A model generated the notes under the pieces. That model worked only from the letters and a program-made list of their open reading frames with translations, did not search any database and had not been told where the DNA came from. Below are positions 14,764 through 20,161 of a DNA stretch of 20,161 nt, piece by piece. The DNA is from Candidatus Vogelbacteria bacterium CG22_combo_CG10-13_8_21_14_all_37_9. GTDB taxonomy: Bacteria; Patescibacteriota; Minisyncoccia; Phycocordibacterales; XYD1-FULL-46-19. A program made the translations under genes and the position numbers. Position 1 is the stretch's first letter. Every line of letters starts with the position of its first letter. The stretch is from positions 1 through 20,161 of the forward strand of contig PCSX01000030.1 in NCBI GenBank assembly GCA_002772495.1, in the 5' to 3' direction.

Positions 14764-15018
14764 ATGCTCTTAGAATTTTATGGTCAAGATTGTCATTATT
14801 GTCTCGAAATGGAACCTTTAGTAGAGAAACTAGAAAAAGAAACCGGGGTCAAAGTGGAAAAATACGAGACTTGGCACAATGAAGAGAACGCTCGAAAGCT
14901 TGAGGAGATCGATCGCGATCGTTGTGGTGGTGTTCCCTTTTTCTACAATACCGAAACTGAAGAATTTATCTGTGGTGGCGCTGATTATGAAGAACTAAAA
15001 GCTTGGGCCAAAAAGTAA
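14764..15018 (+). CDS. Thioredoxin/glutaredoxin-like protein
   Basis: An 84-residue thioredoxin-fold protein without a signal peptide. The redox motif is C10-H-Y-C13 in FYGQDCHYCLEMEPLVEKL, and the cis-proline loop is GGVPFF (55-60, Pro58). An additional cysteine (C54) lies immediately before the GG of the cis-Pro loop, and another lies at FICGG. The product is shorter than typical thioredoxins (about 105 residues), closer to glutaredoxin length. It would reduce or exchange disulfides in the cytoplasm. It follows the small Cys-rich protein on the same strand and ends 9 bases from the convergent oxidase gene, with no obvious terminator between them. Confidence 0.85.
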   Translation: MLLEFYGQDCHYCLEMEPLVEKLEKETGVKVEKYETWHNEENARKLEEIDRDRCGGVPFFYNTETEEFICGGADYEELKAWAKK

Positions 15019-15027
15019 AGTTCTAAA

Positions 15028-16689
15028 TTATTTAGCAGGTCTGGTGTTAATCGCTTGTCGCAAATCGGCAAAAGTGCCACCGACTTTTTTACCAGGATTA
15101 AATATATTGTTGGGATCAAAAATAGTTTTAGTTTGAGTGAATAATTCCACCATCGGAGCACCAAACATTTGAAGTAAATAGGGAGTTCTGATAATTCCGT
15201 CATTATGTTCGGCGGAAATAGAACCGTGATACTGAAGGACCAGATCATAAACTTTTTGGGATAACTCAACAATCACATCGGCTGATAAAGGTGAGGCTAA
15301 ATCCATAAGGGGAATAATGTGAAAATTACCATCGCCCGGATGACCCGCGATAGTATAGACCAATTTATAGTCATCAATTAATTTTTGGACTTGAGGCAAA
15401 AATACTGGTAAAAATTCTGGTTTGACAATAATATCTTCAATAAACGGAGCAGTCCGCATACCTTTAGTGTGTTTGCGTAAAAGATTAAAACTCTCTCGCC
15501 TGATCCGCCAATACTTTTCCGCTTCTTGACTCGAACGAGCTAATTTGATCGGATAATTAAATTTCAATAAATGAGCTTTCAAAGCCTCAATTTTTTCTTT
15601 AATTTCTTTTGGTTCATGCCCGGTAAATTCAACCATTAAAATTAATTTAGGTAATTTTCGACTTAATAAAACTAGAAAAGCTTCTGGTAAAAATTGCCAA
15701 GCTAAACGTAGCGAGTGCCAGAAACCAATTTGAGTAAAAAAATCGGGAAAAAATTTAACCGCTAATTTCAAACTGTAGTCATCATAAGATTCGATGCTAT
15801 CCGGACCAAAGGGCAAAATTTCATTAATCATTTCACTGATATGAGACAATTCTGGTAGAAAAACGGTTAGTAGATTAGAGTAGGGTTCCACTGGAACTAA
15901 TTTGAAAGTAATCTCAGTGACTAAAGCAAGAGTCCCTTGAGAACCAACAATCAAACGACAGAGATCGAAAGTATCAGTAGTTTGATCATAAACATTCCAT
16001 AAATAATAACCAGAAGAATTTTTTGAGACTTGAGGTTTAGCTGATTTAATTTCAGAGTAATGATCATCAATTAATTTCTTTAACGAACGATAGACACCAC
16101 CTTCAAAATCGGTTTGAGCAATCTTTTGAGCTAGTTCATCGGGAGTTAAGGGTTTAACGACATATTCATTAGCATCGGAAAAAATAACTTTTAATGACGC
16201 AATATGGTCTTCCGTCTTGCCATATTTAAGACTTTTTTCGCCACCGCTATTATTAGACACCATACCGCCGACCGCGCATAACTCACGGGAAGCTGGATAA
16301 GTCGGCATCAATCCCCCTTTAGCTAGAGTGGCTTTTTCGAAATTACGATAAAAACAACCCGGTTCGACCGTCGCCAAGGTCGAGCTAACATTTTTAATTT
16401 GATTTAAATAGCGAGTAAAATCAATAATAATCGAAGCGTTAATCGCTCCCCCCGACATATCCGTCCCGGCTGAACGAGCGGTTAGAGAAAGAGTTGGGTC
16501 TTCAACCCGATGCTGATTAACCCAAGCGACTAAAGTTTTAAGATCAGCCACCGATCGAGGAAAAACCACTAATTTTGGCTTAATTTCAAATAAACTAGCA
16601 TCATAAGAATAAAGAGCTAGAGTCGCTGGAGATGAATCTAAGTCTCCCTTGAAAATTGGTTTCAAACTGGCAAAAATAGATTCAGGCAT
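15028..16689 (-). CDS. FAD-binding oxidase (GlcD / D-lactate dehydrogenase type)
   Basis: A 553-residue flavoprotein of the FAD_binding_4 plus FAD-oxidase C-terminal type. The FAD site is SLTARSAGTDMSGGAI (68-83), followed by GGMVSNNSGGEKSLKYGKTE and IVGSQGTLALVTEITFKLV. The C-terminal half has AGHPGDGNFHIIP and ISAEHNDGIIRTPYL, and ends with the usual NPGKKVG. Such enzymes oxidise 2-hydroxy acids such as D-lactate or glycolate; the substrate is not determined here. It follows ftsX by 15 bases, so it may be the last gene of the ftsEX transcript. There is no Fe-S partner gene nearby. Confidence 0.9.
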   Translation of the reverse strand: MPESIFASLKPIFKGDLDSSPATLALYSYDASLFEIKPKLVVFPRSVADLKTLVAWVNQHRVEDPTLSLTARSAGTDMSGGAINASIIIDFTRYLNQIKNVSSTLATVEPGCFYRNFEKATLAKGGLMPTYPASRELCAVGGMVSNNSGGEKSLKYGKTEDHIASLKVIFSDANEYVVKPLTPDELAQKIAQTDFEGGVYRSLKKLIDDHYSEIKSAKPQVSKNSSGYYLWNVYDQTTDTFDLCRLIVGSQGTLALVTEITFKLVPVEPYSNLLTVFLPELSHISEMINEILPFGPDSIESYDDYSLKLAVKFFPDFFTQIGFWHSLRLAWQFLPEAFLVLLSRKLPKLILMVEFTGHEPKEIKEKIEALKAHLLKFNYPIKLARSSQEAEKYWRIRRESFNLLRKHTKGMRTAPFIEDIIVKPEFLPVFLPQVQKLIDDYKLVYTIAGHPGDGNFHIIPLMDLASPLSADVIVELSQKVYDLVLQYHGSISAEHNDGIIRTPYLLQMFGAPMVELFTQTKTIFDPNNIFNPGKKVGGTFADLRQAINTRPAK

Positions 16690-16704
16690 AAAAATTAAGA
16701 GAAC

Positions 16705-17622
16705 TTAAATTCGGGTGTAGCGACGAACCGCCAAATAACTCGCGATGAAACCAAGCGCTAAACCAGAGCTAAGAAGAACCAAAAAGATCATGGGAAAATT
16801 ACTGATATAATACGAAACTAAATCGATCCCGCCAAAAACATTGATCGTCGTGGCTTTAACCCAAGCCACACTAGGATAAAGTCCAAAGAGGGCCAGCAGG
16901 GTGCCTAAAAAGCCCGCCGTCAAACCTTCGACCAAGAAAGGCCCTTTGACATAGACATTACCCGCGCCCACCAAACGCATCACCGAAATTTCTTCGCGAG
17001 AAATATAAATCGCTAAAGTGATCGTATTGAAAGTGGCAAAAATAGCTAAACAAATCATGACTGTACTAATCACTAGACCAACTCTTTTAATCAGAGCAAT
17101 AATCCGACTCAAGCGGTCAACAATATCTTTTTTGAAACTAATTTGATCAATAATCGAACGATTGACCGATAGAGAACCTTCTTCGTTATTTAGAAAATTA
17201 GCAATACTTTCATATTGAGCCGGATCTAGTGCTCGAACATTAATCCGAGCTCCAAAGGGATTACCCACTTCATCTAGAGATTGCAACAACAAAGCATTAT
17301 CTTGATGTCTTTGCTTAAAAGCTTCGTATTCTTCCTCCCGAGTGATTAGGGTCACCTCTTTAACCTCAGCTAAGGCTTCTAATGATTTTTTCAGAGCTTC
17401 AATCTCATTAGTATCAGCCGTTGACTTAAAAGAGATACTAATATCAACCTTAGTTTTTATTTCATCAATAATACCATTCAAAAAAGCTGAACCAATCATC
17501 AGTGCCCCAATGGTATATAAAGAAACCGTAATGGCTAAAACCGAAGCCAAAGAGACTAAACCATTACGCCAAAAATTAACAAAACCAGAGTATAAAATTC
17601 GTTTTAAATTAATCCAAATCAT
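16705..17622 (-). CDS. ftsX: Cell division protein FtsX
   Basis: FtsX is the membrane partner of FtsE; the pair transmits ATP hydrolysis to cell-wall hydrolases during division. The 305-residue protein has an N-terminal helix after a short cytoplasmic segment (about 18-45), an extracellular domain (about 50-165) and three C-terminal helices (about 180-205, 228-250, 275-298). The conserved cytoplasmic stretch YISREEISVMRLVGAGNVYVKGPFLVEG is typical (quoted here as YISREEISVMRLVGAGN and following PFLVEG). It overlaps ftsE by four bases (ATGA), indicating translational coupling. No hydrolase partner gene follows; an oxidase gene does. Confidence 0.93.
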   Translation of the reverse strand: MIWINLKRILYSGFVNFWRNGLVSLASVLAITVSLYTIGALMIGSAFLNGIIDEIKTKVDISISFKSTADTNEIEALKKSLEALAEVKEVTLITREEEYEAFKQRHQDNALLLQSLDEVGNPFGARINVRALDPAQYESIANFLNNEEGSLSVNRSIIDQISFKKDIVDRLSRIIALIKRVGLVISTVMICLAIFATFNTITLAIYISREEISVMRLVGAGNVYVKGPFLVEGLTAGFLGTLLALFGLYPSVAWVKATTINVFGGIDLVSYYISNFPMIFLVLLSSGLALGFIASYLAVRRYTRI

Positions 17623-18296
17623 TGTATTTTGTGCTTTTTATCATCACTCTTAATCCGACCATTTTCAATTTCAATTACTCGCTTAGCAATTTTTTCGATC
17701 ACATCGGGATTATGAGTAGTTAAAATAATAGTGGTGCCTAAATCATTAATCTTTTTCAAAATTTCGATCACTTCGGTCGCATTATCCGGATCAAGACTAC
17801 CGGTCGGCTCATCAGCGATTAAGAGATCGGGTTGATTAATAATGGCTCGAGCAATCGCCACGCGCTGTCTTTCTCCACCGGATAATTCATGAGGAAAATG
17901 CCAAAGTCGATCGCCGAGTCCCACAATATCTAAAACATGAGGCACATCATTTTTAATATCAGCTTCATTGCGACCAGCTACTTCCATGGCAAAAGCGATA
18001 TTTTCATAAGCAGTTTTATTAGGTAAAAGTCGAAAATCCTGAAAGACACTACCCACTCGGCGTCGTAATTTAGGAATAGCAAAACGATTCAAAGAATGAA
18101 CATCAACGGATTCAAAAAAGACTTTGCCTGAACTCGGTTTATCCTCAGCTAAAATCATTTTTAATAAAGTGGTTTTACCAGCTCCAGAGTGGCCAACAAT
18201 TGAGACAAATTCACCGGGTTCAATCGTAAAAGAAACCTTATCTAAAGCGACTGTTTCCGGATTATAAATTTTAGACACTTTGTCGAAATAAATCAT
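17619..18296 (-). CDS. ftsE: Cell division ATP-binding protein FtsE
   Basis: The ABC-type ATPase of the FtsEX complex, 225 residues, standard length. Motifs: Walker A GHSGAGKTTLLKMI (35-48), Q-loop QDFRLLPNKTAYENI, the ABC signature LSGGERQRVAIARAI, Walker B LLIADEPTGSLD, and the switch His in TTHN. The C-terminus is a short charged tail. It overlaps ftsX by four bases. A candidate promoter lies about 105 bases upstream, with an AT-rich leader that includes a short AAGCTC/GAGCTT inverted repeat. Confidence 0.95.
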   Translation of the reverse strand: MIYFDKVSKIYNPETVALDKVSFTIEPGEFVSIVGHSGAGKTTLLKMILAEDKPSSGKVFFESVDVHSLNRFAIPKLRRRVGSVFQDFRLLPNKTAYENIAFAMEVAGRNEADIKNDVPHVLDIVGLGDRLWHFPHELSGGERQRVAIARAIINQPDLLIADEPTGSLDPDNATEVIEILKKINDLGTTIILTTHNPDVIEKIAKRVIEIENGRIKSDDKKHKIQ

Positions 18297-18405
18297 AATA
18301 GATAAACTTAAAATTTAAAACTCAAAACATAAAACTGAAGCTCCAATCTTTAAACTCTAAATCTTGAGCTTTACTCTTTGCGTTTTAAACTTTGAGCTCA
18401 TCGTA

Positions 18406-18433
18406 ATTATAACAGAAAGCAGATTTTATCCAA
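18406..18433 (-). promoter_or_regulatory. Candidate ftsEX promoter
   Basis: On the minus strand TGTTATAAT is an extended -10 (hexamer 18411-18406), with TTGGAT (18433-18428) 16 bases upstream. It lies between prfB and ftsE and leaves a leader of about 100 nt. Confidence 0.5.
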
Positions 18434-18465
18434 AATCCAATGCTTAAGTAAAGACGAATCTAATT

Positions 18466-19368
18466 TTAGTCAAATTTTAGGTCTTTTTCTGCCTTCAAAA
18501 AATCCTCAATGTCACCATTTAAGACCGCTTCGACATCACTCGTCTCATAATCCGTCCGATGATCTTTAACCATTTTATAGGGGTGAAGGACATAGGAACG
18601 AATTTGGTTCCCCCATTCGATTTCAGTGGTTTTACTAATATATAAACCTTGTTCTTTTTTTAATCTCTCTTCTTCAAGTCGTTTGTAAATCTTACCCCGC
18701 AAAAGAGTTAGGGCTAATTCTCTGTTTTGCTGTTGGGAACGCTCTGATTCCGAGTGGACAGTCAAACCAGTCGCTAAATGAGTGACTCGCACCGCCGTCT
18801 CTCGCTTATTGACATTCTGCCCACCCGGACCACTGGAACGAGTAAATTCTATTTTCAGATCTTCGGGTTTTAGTTCAACATCACCAGTTTGAGCCAGTTC
18901 AGGAATGACTTCGACTAAAGCAAAAGAAGTATGACGCAATTTCTTAGCATTAAAAGGTGATAATCGGACCAAACGATGGACTCCCGATTCATTTTTTAAT
19001 TGACCATAAACACCTTTACCCATTAGTTCAAACGTAATATTACGATAGCCACCTTGTTCATTTTGATTTTGATGAATAACTTTTAAGTCAAAATTATGTT
19101 TAACGGCATATTTGGAATAAAGTGTGAACAACATACTGGCAAAATCTTCAGCATCATCCCCACCAGCACCGGCCAAGATCGTTACTATGGCCGATCCCTG
19201 ATCATATTTACCCTGACCAGCCAATTCCGCCTTTAAATCACCTAAGTCCTTAATTTTTTGTTGAGCCAAATCTTTGTCAGACCAAAAATCAGGCTCGGCC
19301 ATTTCTTGCTCAAGCTCCGAGATTTTTTGAGCAATATCTAATTTTTCCTGATTCTTATTTTTAGTCAT
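18466..19368 (-). CDS. prfB: Peptide chain release factor 2, short N-terminal domain
   Basis: RF2 ends translation at UAA and UGA. The stop-codon tripeptide SPF is at 137-139 (HRLVRLSPFNAKKL) and the catalytic GGQ at 182-184 (SSGPGGQNVNKRETA). The usual AGAGG-DDAEDFASML region is at 66-79. The total of 300 residues is about 65 less than E. coli RF2, and the shortening is all at the N-terminus, so domain 1 is reduced. The classical autoregulatory frameshift near codon 26 has no room: the 3' end of a tRNA-Thr gene lies only 37 bases upstream of the ATG. The presence of RF2 indicates that UGA is a stop codon here. It may be co-transcribed with the tRNA. Confidence 0.95.
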   Translation of the reverse strand: MTKNKNQEKLDIAQKISELEQEMAEPDFWSDKDLAQQKIKDLGDLKAELAGQGKYDQGSAIVTILAGAGGDDAEDFASMLFTLYSKYAVKHNFDLKVIHQNQNEQGGYRNITFELMGKGVYGQLKNESGVHRLVRLSPFNAKKLRHTSFALVEVIPELAQTGDVELKPEDLKIEFTRSSGPGGQNVNKRETAVRVTHLATGLTVHSESERSQQQNRELALTLLRGKIYKRLEEERLKKEQGLYISKTTEIEWGNQIRSYVLHPYKMVKDHRTDYETSDVEAVLNGDIEDFLKAEKDLKFD

Positions 19369-19405
19369 TAAATTTTTAATTTTACATTTTTAACTTTAAA
19401 TTTAT

Positions 19406-19481
19406 TGGAGCCGAAGGCCGGGATTGAACCGGCGGCCTACACGTTACGAATGTGTCGCTCTACCAACTGAGCTACTTCGGC
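19406..19481 (-). tRNA. tRNA-Thr (anticodon CGT)
   Basis: The acceptor GCCGAAG pairs with CTTCGGC, and T plus an encoded CCA follow. The D arm is GCTC...GAGC, and the anticodon loop TTCGTAA gives CGT for ACG codons. The pair next to the loop is an A-C mismatch. The T arm is GCCGG-TTCAATC-CCGGC. It lies directly upstream of prfB. Confidence 0.95.
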
Positions 19482-19604
19482 AAATTTTGGCGGGCCAGAT
19501 TGAGCTAGGGTGGCATTATTAAGTGGGTAAATCTACCAACTGCTTGCCCGCCATAGGTTTTTAGTTTACTGAAAGCTGGGCGGGAGCTACTTCGGCAGAT
19601 TTTG
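19482..19604 (-). repeat. Duplicated 5' end of tRNA-Thr(CGT) with GC-rich inverted repeats
   Basis: The plus-strand segment 19584-19604 repeats 19469-19489 with one mismatch. It contains tRNA nt 1-13 and eight bases upstream. The copy stops after GCTC and is joined to CCCGCC. Between the copies lie GGCGGGC (19489-19495), GCCCGCC (19546-19552) and GGGCGGG (19578-19584). Two further stretches resemble tRNA D arms: TAGCTCAATCTGG and CAGTTGGTAGA on the minus strand. Confidence 0.85.
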
Positions 19605-19660
19605 ACAGGAAGAATACTCTAACTATCTTAAAATCAGACCTTAACTAATCCTCCTAAATT

Positions 19661-19701
19661 AACACAAAAAATCCCTATTGGAAACAGGGATTTTTTGTGT
19701 T
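19661..19701. terminator. Bidirectional terminator after tRNA-Thr(GGT)
   Basis: A perfect 16-bp inverted repeat, AACACAAAAAATCCCT (19661-19676) with its complement at 19686-19701, encloses a 9-base loop. The A/T runs at both sides make it a terminator on either strand; it ends the minus-strand tRNA transcript. Confidence 0.8.
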
Positions 19702-19776
19702 GGAGCCAATGCTCGGGTTTGAACCGAGGACCTTTCCCTTACCATGGGAATGCTCTACCAGCTGAGCTACATTGGC
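19701..19776 (-). tRNA. tRNA-Thr (anticodon GGT)
   Basis: The acceptor GCCAATG pairs with CATTGGC, followed by T and an encoded CCA. The anticodon stem TTCCC/GGGAA encloses ATGGTAA, giving anticodon GGT for ACC (and ACU) codons. The T arm is CTCGG-TTCAAAC-CCGAG. It has its own terminator, and its upstream sequence exists twice. Confidence 0.95.
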
Positions 19777-19839
19777 AAGATATAATATAATTAAACGCCA
19801 TTTCGGAAGTAAGACCAGACTTTAAAAAACTTCCTCTCG

Positions 19840-19931
19840 CCCGCCAGAATCCTGAGTTTCGCGAAGGATTACGGCGGGAGCTACATTGGCAAGATGCGAT
19901 ACAATCAAACACATTTTCGGAGGTAAAACCA
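19840..19931 (-). repeat. Duplicated 5' end and upstream region of tRNA-Thr(GGT) with GC-rich palindrome
   Basis: The plus-strand segment 19878-19931 repeats 19764-19817 with 44 of 54 identical bases and an identical tRNA part (nt 1-13). The repeat also covers about 40 bases of the upstream region. The copy stops after GCTC and joins a palindrome at 19840-19878: CCCGCC/GGCGGG outside and AATCCT (19848-19853)/AGGATT (19865-19870) inside. Confidence 0.88.
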
Positions 19932-20006
19932 AAATCAAAATTAGCCTTTTAAAGCATCGAAACTTGGTCGATTTTAACATAGACCTAAAATCCATTCAAC
20001 CATCTT

Positions 20007-20042
20007 AAAAAAGTGCCCCACTAATCTTGCGACTAGTGGGGC
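20007..20042 (-). terminator. Rho-independent terminator of small RNA 3
   Basis: On the minus strand GCCCCACTA (20042-20034) pairs with TAGTGGGGC (20023-20015), followed by AC and six T residues. No T tract on the plus side, so it is directional. Confidence 0.85.
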
Positions 20043-20161
20043 AGTCTATACTAAACCTGACTTTGTTTTTAAAGAGCTGGGCTCTCCCTAGGACGAAAAG
20101 CCCAGTGCGGAACCATCTCTTCGAGCGGAAGCCAGAAAGCTAGCACTCCAAAGTCAGGTAA
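20007..20161 (-). ncRNA. Candidate small RNA 3, 5' end outside window
   Basis: On the minus strand an 11-bp perfect closing stem joins ACCTGACTTTG (20159-20149) to CAAAGTCAGGT (20065-20055). Inside is a 7-bp hairpin CTGGGCT/AGCCCAG (20105-20099 with 20083-20077). A strong terminator follows ten bases later. There is no worthwhile open frame. The promoter would lie beyond the window edge. Not recognised as SRP RNA, tmRNA or RNase P RNA; family unknown. Confidence 0.5.

Noticed and set aside
14985..15272. Minus-strand frame of 95 codons
   Set aside because: It overlaps the end of the thioredoxin-like gene and the well-supported FAD oxidase in another frame.
18301..18405. Riboswitch in the ftsE leader
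   Set aside because: The leader is low-complexity A/T with one weak AAGCTC/GAGCTT repeat; no known aptamer pattern is visible.
19369..19405. Missed upstream part of prfB with a programmed frameshift
   Set aside because: Only 37 AT-rich bases separate the ATG from the tRNA-Thr 3' end, and there is no frameshift-type CTTTGA site.

Overview
The window reads as a chromosomal segment of a low-GC bacterium, most likely a member of the Candidate Phyla Radiation (Patescibacteria, Parcubacteria-like). This is an inference from gene content and style: small intergenic gaps, almost no Shine-Dalgarno sequences, a small GIY-YIG nuclease, a secreted Cys-rich 'CPDGSAVGRTGPNCEF' protein, a lone membrane-anchored family 5 substrate-binding protein, RNase J and a compact release factor 2. 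RF2 carries the SPF motif, so UGA should be a normal stop codon; this argues against the lineages that recode UGA.

Layout. 1-272: end of an unidentified gene, then a terminator and a hairpin-rich gap (331-450). 458-3160 (minus): lemA, a small two-helix membrane protein and a large secreted modular protein, probably one operon. 3291-7289 (plus): secG, a family 5 substrate-binding protein and RNase J. 7456-8628 (plus): MFS transporter, converging on a minus-strand UvrD-type helicase with a C-terminal Fe-S PD-(D/E)XK nuclease (8756-11770). 11921-12370 (plus): GatB/YqeY protein. 12377-12790: no protein gene, but two minus-strand small RNA candidates, each about 160 nt, with a promoter and a terminator. 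12808-13710 (minus): gpsA. 13878-14341 (plus): a tRNA-Gln locus split by a GIY-YIG cassette. 14345-15018: tandem hairpins, a small secreted protein and a thioredoxin-like protein. 15028-19368 (minus): FAD-linked oxidase, ftsX, ftsE and prfB. 19406-19931 (minus): two tRNA-Thr genes, each followed upstream by a copy of its own 5' end. 20007-20161 (minus): a third candidate small RNA, cut by the window edge.

Most unusual pattern. All three tRNA genes have a second, truncated copy of their own 5' end upstream. The copy breaks off in or just after the D arm and is joined to a GC-rich inverted repeat of the CCCGCC/GGCGGG type. The copies are 114-115 bp apart at both tRNA-Thr genes and 377 bp apart at tRNA-Gln, where an AT-rich GIY-YIG nuclease gene fills the extra length. 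This looks like a small element that inserts into tRNA 5' halves and restores the gene, with the GIY-YIG protein as a candidate mobiliser. The protein-coding content is otherwise largely housekeeping: protein export, RNA turnover, translation, recombination and repair, glycerol-3-phosphate synthesis and division.
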